Made by a program: the position numbers and the translations under genes
Notes under the pieces: generated by a model
Databases searched by the model: none
Seen by the model: the letters and a program-made list of their open reading frames with translations, nothing else
Told to the model about the DNA's origin: nothing
Part shown: positions 45,448 to 53,695 of the stretch, one piece after another
Position numbering within the stretch: position 1 is the first letter of the stretch
Layout of the letters: each line of letters begins with the position of its first letter
Source: Paludibacteraceae bacterium
GTDB taxonomy: Bacteria > Bacteroidota > Bacteroidia > Bacteroidales > Paludibacteraceae
NCBI GenBank assembly: GCA_017547145.1
Contig: JAFYQJ010000011.1
Span: forward strand, 147,788-211,787
Reading direction: 5' to 3'
DNA length: 64,000 nt

Positions 45448-46053
45448 ATGAGCAATTTATTATCTTTTTTCCAAGAAGGAGTTGTGGAGGCTGGATGCGA
45501 TGAGGCAGGTCGTGGATGCTTGGCAGGATCAGTATATGCTGCAGCCGTTATTTTACCTCCTGATTTCGAATGTGAGGCTTTGAATGACTCCAAGCAACTT
45601 ACCGAGCGGCAGCGTTATGCTTTGCGACCTTTTATTGAAGAAAAGGCAGTGGCGTGGGCTATTGGTGTTGTATCGGCACAAGAAATAGATGAAATTAATA
45701 TCCTAAATGCTTCTTTTTTAGCAATGCACAGAGCTATTGATGCGTTGAAAGTGGTGCCACAGCATTTGATAATTGATGGCAATCGTTTTAAGGCATATAA
45801 AAATATTCCGCACCATACGGTAGTGAAAGGCGATGGTAAGTATCTTTCGATAGCTGCGGCATCGGTACTTGCAAAAACTTATCGCGACGATTATATGAAT
45901 GCATTGCATAACGAATTTTCTGTGTATGGTTGGGATAAAAACAAGGGATATCCAACTAAACAACATAGAAAGGCTATTGAGCAATATGGTGTTTCGCCTT
46001 ATCATAGAATGAGTTATCGTTTGACAAATGATCAGTTGAAATTTGATTTTTAA
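45448..46053 (+). CDS. rnhB: Ribonuclease HII
   Basis: 201 residues; catalytic acidic residues in [15 protein letters not shown] (DE), LIIDGNRF and the later [17 protein letters not shown]. Removes ribonucleotides from DNA. It starts right after the peptidase gene stop, so it ends the gldG-rnhB run. Confidence 0.96.
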   Translation: MSNLLSFFQEGVVEAGCDEAGRGCLAGSVYAAAVILPPDFECEALNDSKQLTERQRYALRPFIEEKAVAWAIGVVSAQEIDEINILNASFLAMHRAIDALKVVPQHLIIDGNRFKAYKNIPHHTVVKGDGKYLSIAAASVLAKTYRDDYMNALHNEFSVYGWDKNKGYPTKQHRKAIEQYGVSPYHRMSYRLTNDQLKFDF

Positions 46054-46106
46054 CAAATACTGATTGATTTTTTGCTTTTAGTGTTGTGAAATACAAAATA
46101 ACACAT

Positions 46107-46114
46107 TATCTTTG
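46107..46114 (+). promoter_or_regulatory. Promoter -7 box of the tRNA-Gly gene
   Basis: TATCTTTG, 12 bases before the tRNA 5' end, matches TAnnTTTG. Confidence 0.65.
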
Positions 46115-46125
46115 CACTTACAATT

Positions 46126-46201
46126 GCGGAAATAGCTCAGTTGGTAGAGCACAACCTTGCCAAGGTTGGGGTCGCGGGTTCGAGTCCCGTTTTCCGCTCC
46201 A
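46126..46201 (+). tRNA. tRNA-Gly (anticodon GCC), CCA encoded
   Basis: Full cloverleaf: acceptor GCGGAAA with TTTCCGC, D arm GCTC...GAGC, anticodon arm CAACC-TTGCCAA-GGTTG with anticodon GCC, T arm GCGGG-TTCGAGT-CCCGT (last pair G-T). The discriminator T is followed by an encoded CCA at 46199-46201. It has its own promoter and a strong terminator. Confidence 0.97.
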
Positions 46202-46210
46202 CGATTACTA

Positions 46211-46242
46211 AAAAACCTTGAAACATGTTTCAAGGTTTTTTT
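46211..46242. terminator. Terminator after tRNA-Gly, shared with the LuxR gene
   Basis: AAAAACCTTGAAACA and TGTTTCAAGGTTTTT form a perfect 30-base palindrome (46211-46240) with T run; convergent LuxR gene ends at 46246. Confidence 0.9.
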
Positions 46243-46245
46243 ATT

Positions 46246-46821
46246 TTAATCCATTAAGTTGTTTAGCATAGCATAAACCGTAAGACCAGCTACCGTTTTT
46301 ATTCCTGTTTTTCGAACAATATTTTTTCTGTGTGTTATTACCGTATGAATACTAATGTTGAGTTTATCGGCAATTTCTTTGTTGAGCAATCCTTTTACCA
46401 TTAAAGTTAAGACGTCAGTTTCTCGGCTTGTTAGTTCGTAGTTTTCGTTGTTTGTATCGTCGTTATCGTTTTTTAATTCTTCGAAGAGTGATAGAATTTC
46501 TTTGGTGTCGTTGTGAATATCTATTTGTTTGGTATAGTTTTTTAAGATGTTATTTGGAACATACTGATAAATCAAAGCAAAAATGTTGCTGATAGATTTT
46601 CGTGATAGAAATGCGTGTAGCGTTGTGCTGTTGTTTGGAGCATTCAGCAGTGGATTTATAATGAGTACATCGGGACTTTTTTCTTCTAACAACATTTCTA
46701 AATTTGCGGTGTTTTCAGCAGTTCCGCAAACTTCAAAATCGTGTTTTTGAAGAATAGCAACTAAACCTTGCGTAATAATTTCCGAAGGTTCTACTATCAA
46801 TATTTGCAATTTTGTTTTCAT
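46246..46821 (-). CDS. LuxR/NarL-type regulator with an unphosphorylatable receiver
   Basis: 191 residues. N-terminal receiver-like fold (LQILIVEPSEIITQGLVAIL) in which the phospho-acceptor position of VLIINPLL is Asn 56 rather than Asp and the acidic pocket is reduced to one Glu. The C-terminal LuxR helix-turn-helix is canonical: LTSRETDVLTLMVKGLLNKE, IADKLNISIHTVITHRKNI. It overlaps the hemerythrin gene by four bases, so the pair is co-expressed; in Bacteroides such pairs are widespread, suggesting that the hemerythrin partner and not a kinase provides the input. Confidence 0.88.
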   Translation of the reverse strand: MKTKLQILIVEPSEIITQGLVAILQKHDFEVCGTAENTANLEMLLEEKSPDVLIINPLLNAPNNSTTLHAFLSRKSISNIFALIYQYVPNNILKNYTKQIDIHNDTKEILSLFEELKNDNDDTNNENYELTSRETDVLTLMVKGLLNKEIADKLNISIHTVITHRKNIVRKTGIKTVAGLTVYAMLNNLMD

Positions 46822-47501
46822 AACCTTTTTTCTAAATGTGCAACATAAGGTATGAGTATTTTGTCTTCTATCAATTGATGTTTTTTCAAATCGTTTGATA
46901 GTTGCATAATATCAAAAATAAGCTCGATAGATTCGTTCGAACATACGTTTTTAGGCAAATACTTAAAAATGATTTGAATCAAATCGTTTAGTTTGTCTTC
47001 TATATTGCTGTGTGTAGCAGAAAATTCTTTTATTGTATATTTTTTGTTTAAGACGCCTTCTTCTAATTTGTTTAAATAAGGGAATACTACGTTTTCTTCG
47101 TAGGTGAAGTGTTCGGCCACTTCGTTTTTGTAGTTCGTAAAAAAGCTTTTTAAAATAGTACCATATTTTTCGTCGGTTTTGTCGATTATTTTGTCCAAAT
47201 GGTGTTCGATGTGTGGCAGTCGTTCTTGCATATAGTAGCGATGCGATGCGGCTAAATATGGCACCAACATTTCCATGTCTGTAAAACTCGATTTGTTTGT
47301 TTGGTAGTGGTCGAATGTATAAACATTACAAACGAGCAAAAAGAAGCGAGCGGAGATACCGTTTTTCTCACAAATCTCTTTTACGCTTTTTTCTCCAAAC
47401 CCCAATGCTATATTAAAGCGTGGGAGCATAAGTACAAGGCTATAATTGGCTGTGATGATATCAGCCAACTTCATATTTTCGGTAAAATAGTTGTTTTGCA
47501 T
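46818..47501 (-). CDS. Hemerythrin-domain protein with ScdA/RIC-like N-terminus
   Basis: 227 residues from MQNNYFTENMKLADIITANY; the longer start at 47579 crosses the lipoprotein terminator and is rejected. The N-terminal PRFNIALGFGEKSVKEICEKN resembles the DUF542 part of ScdA/RIC but lacks its Cys. The hemerythrin di-iron ligands appear as HRYYMQERLPHIEHHLD, HFTYEENVVFPYL, HSNIEDKL and HQLIEDKILIPYV. Such proteins bind oxygen or nitric oxide. Coupled to the LuxR gene. Confidence 0.88.
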   Translation of the reverse strand: MQNNYFTENMKLADIITANYSLVLMLPRFNIALGFGEKSVKEICEKNGISARFFLLVCNVYTFDHYQTNKSSFTDMEMLVPYLAASHRYYMQERLPHIEHHLDKIIDKTDEKYGTILKSFFTNYKNEVAEHFTYEENVVFPYLNKLEEGVLNKKYTIKEFSATHSNIEDKLNDLIQIIFKYLPKNVCSNESIELIFDIMQLSNDLKKHQLIEDKILIPYVAHLEKRL

Positions 47502-47570
47502 AATTTGATGAATAATGTGTTTTGCAAAAATAATTCTTTCTTGAAAACAGCAAACCTTGAGCAATAAAAA

Positions 47571-47600
47571 AACTCTCACCCTTGTGGGATGAGAGTCTTT
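47571..47600 (-). terminator. Terminator after the lipoprotein gene
   Basis: ACTCTCACCC (47572-47581) pairs with GGGATGAGAGT (47586-47596; one bulged A). Read on the minus strand it ends in T7, so it stops the transcript of the 47623-48663 gene. Confidence 0.8.
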
Positions 47601-47622
47601 TATTATTTCGTTTTTACAACGA

Positions 47623-48663
47623 TTATTTTCTCATAAAACGTTTGCTGATAGTTCTGCCTTGTTTTGCAACGATGCTTTTTTTAGCAGGAGCACCACTTGG
47701 ATTGTAGAAATAAATGTCTGTAGGAGTTGCACCTGTAACATTAACTACAACTTCGTCGCCAGATTCTGTAAAGAATGAACCGTTCAATGTAGTGTTTCCA
47801 TCAGCTTCTGTGATATTGAATGAACCATCTACAAATGGGTTAAATGTAGCATCTGGATTATTCCAATCAATAACATAAGAACCACCAATTTGACCATCTT
47901 GTAACCAACCTGGTAAAATTATGTTTTCAACAACAGCTGTAGTAGCCATAGTGAATGAACCTGTAGGAAGTTTACCTTCTGTATCAGTTCCGTTACCAGT
48001 AAATTGTAAATCTAATTCCCATCCAGTTTCAGGGTCAACAATAGCTAATGTATATGCATACAAACCATATTGAGAAACATATTGATAATAAGTATAATCA
48101 GTATCAAAATCGTTCCAAGTAAGATTGAATTCTGCTTGTGCAGATTGTTGTGTATATACTTCCAAATCAACTTGTCCTGTATAAACCCATTTTACAGAGT
48201 CGCCGTTTTCGTCAACGCAATCAGCTTTAATGTTGTAGTTACGTCCTGCTTTTGTAACAGAAACAGTTCCGTCAGAAAGCATAGCTACATTCCATAACAT
48301 AGAATATTCAGGATCCCAAGTTCCAGCAGGATATGTACCTGAATCATCCATAGTGTATTCGCCTACAGAAAGAGTTTCTTCACCTTCTGTGTTAAGACTA
48401 ATAACTAAAGTGTCAGTTTCGTTTGCTAAGATAAGATTTGTGTAAGCATACATAGGATAAGCTGTACCGAAAGCAGCATTAGCTACAGTGTAACCTTGCT
48501 CTTCTAAAGAAGGAGGAGTAGTTGGTTGTTCTTGTTCATTACCACCAGCATTTGGGTCGTCTGGAGTAGTAGTGTCATCGTTACCATTTTTTGGATCGCA
48601 AGAGACTAAAACTAAGCTCATAGCGAACACAATCGTCATGAAGTTTAAGAATAATTTTTTCAT
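47623..48663 (-). CDS. Surface lipoprotein of unknown function
   Basis: 346 residues with lipobox LVLVSCDPK (Cys near 22), a low-complexity acidic/Pro linker (about 24-52, with NDDTTTPDDPNAGG), then repeated beta-sandwich-like stretches rich in Trp, Tyr and Asp (NVAMLSDGTVSVTKAGRNYN; QADLEVY-like strands). The C-terminal tail is basic, KKSIVAKQGRTISKRFMRK, reminiscent of a sorting or processing tail. No family recognised. Promoter TACTTTTG at 48714-48707. Confidence 0.75.
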   Translation of the reverse strand: MKKLFLNFMTIVFAMSLVLVSCDPKNGNDDTTTPDDPNAGGNEQEQPTTPPSLEEQGYTVANAAFGTAYPMYAYTNLILANETDTLVISLNTEGEETLSVGEYTMDDSGTYPAGTWDPEYSMLWNVAMLSDGTVSVTKAGRNYNIKADCVDENGDSVKWVYTGQVDLEVYTQQSAQAEFNLTWNDFDTDYTYYQYVSQYGLYAYTLAIVDPETGWELDLQFTGNGTDTEGKLPTGSFTMATTAVVENIILPGWLQDGQIGGSYVIDWNNPDATFNPFVDGSFNITEADGNTTLNGSFFTESGDEVVVNVTGATPTDIYFYNPSGAPAKKSIVAKQGRTISKRFMRK

Positions 48664-48706
48664 TGTTTTTAGTTTTTAAAAATTAATAAATGTGATTATA
48701 ATGTTA

Positions 48707-48714
48707 CAAAAGTA
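48707..48714 (-). promoter_or_regulatory. Promoter -7 box of the lipoprotein gene
   Basis: TACTTTTG on the minus strand, 44 bases before the ATG at 48663. Confidence 0.5.
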
Positions 48715-48887
48715 AGTTAATTTTTGTAAAAACAAATTAGAAAAGATAAAAAACAACAAAATATGTTAAAAATATACAGTTTTATGCATATTTTTACTAA
48801 AAATAGGACAAAAACTCACTACTTGTTGTGATATTTGTAACATAAAAATACCTTTAATAAGCGATTGTATAGAGGTTTGTGAGGTTG

Positions 48888-48895
48888 TATTTTTG
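48888..48895 (+). promoter_or_regulatory. Distal -7 box upstream of feoAB
   Basis: TATTTTTG about 160 bases before feoAB; the transcript from here would first meet a short ORF and a terminator-like hairpin. Confidence 0.5.
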
Positions 48896-48980
48896 CATCG
48901 TCAACAAATAAATGTTGGAAGTTTTGTTAGTTAGTATGTTATTTTAAGAAAACGCTGTCAGTTTGATGGCGTTTTTCTTG
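48896..48980 (+). promoter_or_regulatory. Short promoter-ORF-terminator unit in the feoAB upstream region
   Basis: After the -7 box comes a 12-codon frame (48912-48947, MLEVLLVSMLF) and then AACGCTGTCA (48951-48960) pairing with TGATGGCGTT (48964-48973; two wobbles) and a T5 run. It has the form of a leader peptide with attenuator, or a small RNA of about 75 nt. The remaining 48664-49056 gap holds the two opposed promoters and the proximal feoAB promoter. Confidence 0.4.
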
Positions 48981-49025
48981 TAAAAATACCTATAAATAGG
49001 GATAAGATATTGTTGAATGAAATTG

Positions 49026-49033
49026 TATTTTTG
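49026..49033 (+). promoter_or_regulatory. Proximal promoter -7 box of feoAB
   Basis: TATTTTTG, 23 bases before the ATG at 49057, matches TAnnTTTG. Confidence 0.55.
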
Positions 49034-49056
49034 TTGTCGGATAAAAATGTAGTTTT

Positions 49057-51387
49057 ATGGATACGGCGAAAAAACAGTTGCTTTCGGAAATGGTAGCGGG
49101 CAGTCGGTGTGTTATTGTTAAGGTACACGGACATGGTGGTTTTCGTCATCGTATATTAGAGATGGGATTTGTAAAGGGTGAAACTGTGGAGGTGTTACGT
49201 AATGCTCCGTTGTTCGACCCTGTAGAATATAAAGTGATGGGGAGCCATGTTTCATTGCGTAGGAGCGAAGCAGCACACATCGAGGTGGTGTCGTTGGAAA
49301 CGGGAGCTCACCCCGATAATTTCTATCATGGTACAATAGAGGAGCATGTAGCCGAAGAGGTTGAACAAAAAAGCCGTCAGCTTACGGTGGCACTTGTTGG
49401 AAATCCAAATTGTGGAAAAACCTCTTTTTTTAATTACGCCACAGGCTTACGCGAGAAAGTTGGCAATTACAGTGGTGTAACAGTCGATTCTAAAATCGGT
49501 ACGTTTCATCATCGTGGTTATACTATCAATCTTGTAGATTTACCCGGAACGTATTCGCTTACGGAGTATTCGCCCGAAGAGTTGTATGTGCGTTCGTTTC
49601 TTGCAGAGCAGCATCCCGATGTGGTGTTAAATATAGTGAATGCCGGTAATTTGGAGCGGAATATGTTTCTCACAACACAACTCATCGACCAAAATCCACG
49701 AATGGTGATGGCTTTGAATATGTATGACGAATTAGAGTCGTCTGGTGATAGGCTCGATTATGTGAGTTTGTCGAAAATGTTGGGATTCCCAATAGTACCA
49801 GTCGTGGCAAAATCGGGTAAAGGCATTACCGAAGTGCTCGAAGCCATCGTTGATGTTTACGAGGGAAGTGCTTCTACTACTAAGCATATACATATCAACT
49901 ATGGTGAAGATATCGAGAATGCTATTTCGCAACTTAAAACATTGCTGCAACAGTCTGCACATGCCGATTTCCCTGCACGTTACGTTGCTTTGAAATTGAT
50001 TGAAGGCGATAGTGTAATAGAAGACGCAATGCAAAAGTTGCCGAATTTTCCTAAAATAAAGCAATTGGCTAGCGACTTACGTTCACGCATAGAGCAGATT
50101 TATCACGACGATATTACGAGCGTTATTTCCGATTTGAAATATGGGTTTATACGTGGAGCTTTGAGTGAAACACTTACACATAATACCGATGATAGTAAAA
50201 AATTGGGATATGCACTTGATACTGTGTTGACAAATCGTTGGTTAGGATTCCCAGTGTTGATACTTTTTATGTGGGTAATGTTTCAAACCACATTTACACT
50301 TGGAGCTTATCCGCAGGAATGGCTTGAACTTGGAGTAGCGTGGTTGGGTGAACATGTCTCGGAACTTATCCCTAGCGGTATGCTCCGCGATTTGTTGGTC
50401 GATGGCGTCATTACGGGCGTAGGAGGTGTGTTGGTATTTTTACCAAACATTTTAATCATGTTTTTGTTTATATCCTTGTTAGAAGATTCGGGCTATATGG
50501 CTCGAGCAGCTTTTATAATGGATAGGTTGATGCATAGAATGGGCTTGCATGGAAAGTCGTTTATACCCTATTTAATAGGGTTTGGCTGTAGTGTGCCTGC
50601 TGTTATGGCAACTCGGACACTCGAAAACAGAAAAGATCGTTTGTTGACAATGCTTACAATACCTTTTATGTCTTGTTCGGCTCGTTTGCCTGTATATCTG
50701 CTTTTGGTTTCTGTTTTTTTTCAACAAAATCAAGGATTGATTTTGCTCGGAATATATTTGGTAGGAGTATTGGTAGCAATAGCAACAGCTGCTATTTTAA
50801 ATAGAACGTTGTTTAAAAAAGAAACCGATCAATTTGTAATGGAGTTACCTCCGTATCGTATTCCTACTGTACGAAATACGTTAATACATATGTGGGACAA
50901 AAGTGTAATGTATTTAAAAAAGATGGGAACGATTATTCTTTTTGCATCAATTATAATTTGGGCACTTTGCTATTTCCCTCATTCGTTGGATGTAACAACT
51001 AAAGCAGACCAAATTGAAATGTCGTATATGGGTCAAATTGGACATGCTGTAGAGCCTGCTGTGGAGCCATTAGGTTTTGATTGGAAAATGGGTGTTGGTC
51101 TTTTAAGTGGATTTGCTGCTAAAGAGATTATTGTTTCTTCGTTAGGTATTTTGTACGAAGATGCTTCTATGCAAGATCAGTTTGATGCGTTAGGCTCTCC
51201 TCATTTGTCGTCTTTGCGAGCCTTATCGTATATGTTGTTTGTGTTACTTTATTTTCCATGTATTGCAACGCTTGTTGCTATTGGTAAGGAGGCTGGTTGG
51301 AAGTGGTCAGCTTTTTCGCTTGTTTATACAATAGTTGTGGCGTGGATTGTGTCGTTTGTTGTGTGGCAAATAGGAAGTTTGTTTTAG
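49057..51387 (+). CDS. feoB: Fused FeoA-FeoB ferrous iron transporter
   Basis: 776 residues. Residues 1-78 are a FeoA SH3-like domain (GHGGFRHRILEMGFVKGETV, DPVEYKVMGSHVSLRRSEA). The G domain follows with GNPNCGKT at 115-122, GNYSGVTVD, DLPGTYSLTEYSPEE and NMYDELESSGDRLD. The membrane part has the two Gate motifs, with PFMSCSARLPVYLL containing the conserved Cys. Fusion with FeoA is usual in Bacteroidota. It takes up Fe2+ under low oxygen. Confidence 0.97.
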   Translation: MDTAKKQLLSEMVAGSRCVIVKVHGHGGFRHRILEMGFVKGETVEVLRNAPLFDPVEYKVMGSHVSLRRSEAAHIEVVSLETGAHPDNFYHGTIEEHVAEEVEQKSRQLTVALVGNPNCGKTSFFNYATGLREKVGNYSGVTVDSKIGTFHHRGYTINLVDLPGTYSLTEYSPEELYVRSFLAEQHPDVVLNIVNAGNLERNMFLTTQLIDQNPRMVMALNMYDELESSGDRLDYVSLSKMLGFPIVPVVAKSGKGITEVLEAIVDVYEGSASTTKHIHINYGEDIENAISQLKTLLQQSAHADFPARYVALKLIEGDSVIEDAMQKLPNFPKIKQLASDLRSRIEQIYHDDITSVISDLKYGFIRGALSETLTHNTDDSKKLGYALDTVLTNRWLGFPVLILFMWVMFQTTFTLGAYPQEWLELGVAWLGEHVSELIPSGMLRDLLVDGVITGVGGVLVFLPNILIMFLFISLLEDSGYMARAAFIMDRLMHRMGLHGKSFIPYLIGFGCSVPAVMATRTLENRKDRLLTMLTIPFMSCSARLPVYLLLVSVFFQQNQGLILLGIYLVGVLVAIATAAILNRTLFKKETDQFVMELPPYRIPTVRNTLIHMWDKSVMYLKKMGTIILFASIIIWALCYFPHSLDVTTKADQIEMSYMGQIGHAVEPAVEPLGFDWKMGVGLLSGFAAKEIIVSSLGILYEDASMQDQFDALGSPHLSSLRALSYMLFVLLYFPCIATLVAIGKEAGWKWSAFSLVYTIVVAWIVSFVVWQIGSLF

Positions 51388-51390
51388 GTA

Positions 51391-51567
51391 ATGTGGCAAG
51401 AATATATCGTTTTTAGCATTCTTTTTTTTGTGGTGCTTTTTGTTTTCCGAAACTTGTGTATACTCTTTCGTAAATCCGGGAAAAAAGGGTGCGATGGATG
51501 TGGTTTGTATCAAACTTGCCAAAAGAAAAAATCATCGTCAAATTGCACTAAATCTTTGAACAAATAA
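51391..51567 (+). CDS. FeoB-associated Cys-rich membrane protein
   Basis: 58 residues, too short to stand out but clearly coding: one membrane helix (EYIVFSILFFVVLFVFRNL) and a basic Cys-rich tail, GKKGCDGCGLYQTCQ, with a further Cys near the end. It starts 3 bases after feoB, as in other Bacteroidota. It may take the place of FeoC or guide iron; this is inferred from position. Confidence 0.85.
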   Translation: MWQEYIVFSILFFVVLFVFRNLCILFRKSGKKGCDGCGLYQTCQKKKSSSNCTKSLNK

Positions 51568-51650
51568 TTAAGAAGTTTGTTATTTTATATATAAACATAT
51601 CAATTATGGAAAAATTTCTTTAATTGTTTTTAGGGTTATATAAAAATGCG

Positions 51651-51658
51651 TATATTTG
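51651..51658 (+). promoter_or_regulatory. Promoter -7 box of pckA
   Basis: TATATTTG, 47 bases before the ATG at 51706, matches TAnnTTTG. Confidence 0.55.
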
Positions 51659-51705
51659 TAACCGAGAAAATTTGAAAGATTAGTTTTAATATAAATTATA
51701 AAAAA

Positions 51706-53310
51706 ATGGCAAATTTAGATTTATCAAAGTACGGAATCACGGGAGTTACCGAGATTGTACACAATCCTTCTTACGAACAACTTTTCGAAGAAGAAACAAA
51801 ATCGTCTTTAGAAGGTTTTGAGAGAGGTCAAGAAACTGAACTTGGTGCAGTTAACGTAATGACAGGTATTTATACTGGTCGTTCGCCAAAAGACAAATTC
51901 ATCGTAAAAGATGCTTTTAGTGCTGACAAAGTATGGTGGACTTCTGAAGAATATAAAAATGACAACAAACCTGTAACAGAAGAAGCTTGGGCTACTATTA
52001 AAGATCTTGCAGTAAAAGAACTTTCAAATAAACGTCTTTTTGTTGTTGATGGTTTTTGTGGTGCTAATAAAGCTACTTGCTTGAAAGTACGTTTCATTGT
52101 TGAAGTTGCTTGGCAAGCTCATTTTGTAACAAATATGTTCATCCGCCCAACTGCAGAAGAACTTGAATCATTCGAGCCAGATTTCATCGTTTACAACGCT
52201 TCTAAAGCAAAAGTTGAAAATTACAAAGAACTTGGTTTGAATTCAGACACAGCAGTTGTGTTTAATTTGACTTCTAAAGAACAAGTAATTCTTAACACTT
52301 GGTATGGTGGTGAAATGAAAAAAGGTTTGTTCTCAATGATGAACTTCTTCAAACCATTAGAAGGAATCGCTTCAATGCACTGTTCTGCAAATACAGACAT
52401 GGAAGAAAAAAGTACTGCTATTTTCTTTGGTTTGTCAGGAACAGGAAAAACAACTCTTTCTACTGACCCAAAACGTAAACTTATTGGTGATGACGAACAT
52501 GGTTGGGATGACGAAGGTGTATTCAACTACGAAGGTGGTTGCTATGCAAAAGTTATCAATCTTGACAAAGAATCTGAACCAGATATTTTCAATGCTATCA
52601 AACGTAATGCTCTTCTTGAAAATGTTACAGTTGATGCTGAAGGAAAAATCGATTTCAATGATAAGAGTGTAACAGAAAATACTCGTGTATCTTATCCTAT
52701 CGATCATATTCAAAACATTGTTAAGCCAGTATCGAAAGGTCCTGCTGCTAAACAAGTTATTTTCCTTTCGGCTGATGCATTTGGTGTATTGCCTCCTGTA
52801 TCAATTTTGACTCCAGAGCAAGCTAAATATTATTTCTTGTCAGGTTTCACTGCTAAACTTGCAGGTACTGAACGTGGTATCACTGAACCAACTCCAACAT
52901 TCTCTGCATGTTTCGGTGCTGCATTCCTTGAATTACACCCAACAAAATATGCTGAAGAATTGGTGAAAAGAATGGAAGCGAATGGTGCAAAAGCTTATTT
53001 GGTAAATACTGGTTGGAATGGTACAGGAAAACGTATCTCTATTAAAGATACTCGTGGTATTATTGATGCAATACTTGATGGAAGCATTAATACTGCTCCT
53101 ACAAAAACAATTCCTTATTTTGACTTTGAAGTTCCAACTGAACTTCCAGGAGTTGATCCAAAAATTCTTGACCCTCGCGATACATACGATTGTGCTTGCA
53201 AATGGGAAGAAAAAGCTAAAGATTTGGCTGGACGCTTTATTAAGAACTTTAATAAATATACTACAAACGATGCAGGTAAAGCTCTTGTTGAAGCTGGTCC
53301 TAAATTGTAA
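51706..53310 (+). CDS. pckA: Phosphoenolpyruvate carboxykinase (ATP)
   Basis: 534 residues. ATP-binding [11 protein letters not shown] lies at 241-251, with the oxaloacetate/PEP-binding [12 protein letters not shown] near 54-65 and the metal site [13 protein letters not shown]. In Bacteroidales the enzyme mainly runs towards oxaloacetate, fixing CO2 and gaining ATP on the way to succinate. Codon choice is highly biased, consistent with strong expression. Monocistronic. Confidence 0.98.
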   Translation: MANLDLSKYGITGVTEIVHNPSYEQLFEEETKSSLEGFERGQETELGAVNVMTGIYTGRSPKDKFIVKDAFSADKVWWTSEEYKNDNKPVTEEAWATIKDLAVKELSNKRLFVVDGFCGANKATCLKVRFIVEVAWQAHFVTNMFIRPTAEELESFEPDFIVYNASKAKVENYKELGLNSDTAVVFNLTSKEQVILNTWYGGEMKKGLFSMMNFFKPLEGIASMHCSANTDMEEKSTAIFFGLSGTGKTTLSTDPKRKLIGDDEHGWDDEGVFNYEGGCYAKVINLDKESEPDIFNAIKRNALLENVTVDAEGKIDFNDKSVTENTRVSYPIDHIQNIVKPVSKGPAAKQVIFLSADAFGVLPPVSILTPEQAKYYFLSGFTAKLAGTERGITEPTPTFSACFGAAFLELHPTKYAEELVKRMEANGAKAYLVNTGWNGTGKRISIKDTRGIIDAILDGSINTAPTKTIPYFDFEVPTELPGVDPKILDPRDTYDCACKWEEKAKDLAGRFIKNFNKYTTNDAGKALVEAGPKL

Positions 53311-53329
53311 AAAAGTTCAACTTAATACT

Positions 53330-53366
53330 AAAGAGAGGGTTTTTTTAAACTCTCTCTTTTTTTGTT
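53330..53366 (+). terminator. Terminator after pckA
   Basis: AAAGAGAG (53330-53337) pairs with CTCTCTTT (53352-53359), followed by T5. A second weaker hairpin, AAAAGG..GGA with TCC..CCTTTT, lies at 53412-53437. Confidence 0.8.
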
Positions 53367-53501
53367 ATTATTTGTGATATTGCAAAAGGAAAGATGTAAG
53401 AATATAATTTTAAAAGGATGGATTTAGTCCGCCTTTTTATATTATAGCAAAATTTTTCATATCTTTATGACAAATTATTGCGAATAAATAACACAATATA
53501 T

Positions 53502-53690
53502 ATGAATAGAATAAAGGAAGTCCTTGAAGCAAAGGGAATTAAACAGACTTGGCTTGCCGAACAACTCGGCAAGAGCTTCAGTATTGTCAATGCCTATGCG
53601 TGCAATCGCCGCCAACCCAGCCTCGAACAACTCTTCGAGATTGCCAAGATTCTTCAAGTAGAGCCTAAAGATTTAATCGCAAACAAATAG
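53502..53690 (+). CDS. XRE-family regulator, probable restriction controller protein
   Basis: 62 residues from MNRIKEVLEAKGIKQTWLAE; a complete five-helix HTH_3 domain (QLGKSFSIVNAYACNRRQPS for the recognition part). Size and position, 5 bases before a restriction endonuclease gene, match controller (C) proteins that delay endonuclease expression during entry of a restriction-modification system. A TATCTTTA sequence at 53459-53466 resembles the -7 box. Confidence 0.88.
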   Translation: MNRIKEVLEAKGIKQTWLAEQLGKSFSIVNAYACNRRQPSLEQLFEIAKILQVEPKDLIANK

Positions 53691-53695
53691 TCGAT

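Noticed and set aside
52435..53377. Several ORFs on both strands within pckA
   Set aside because: Shadows produced by the strongly biased codon use of pckA.
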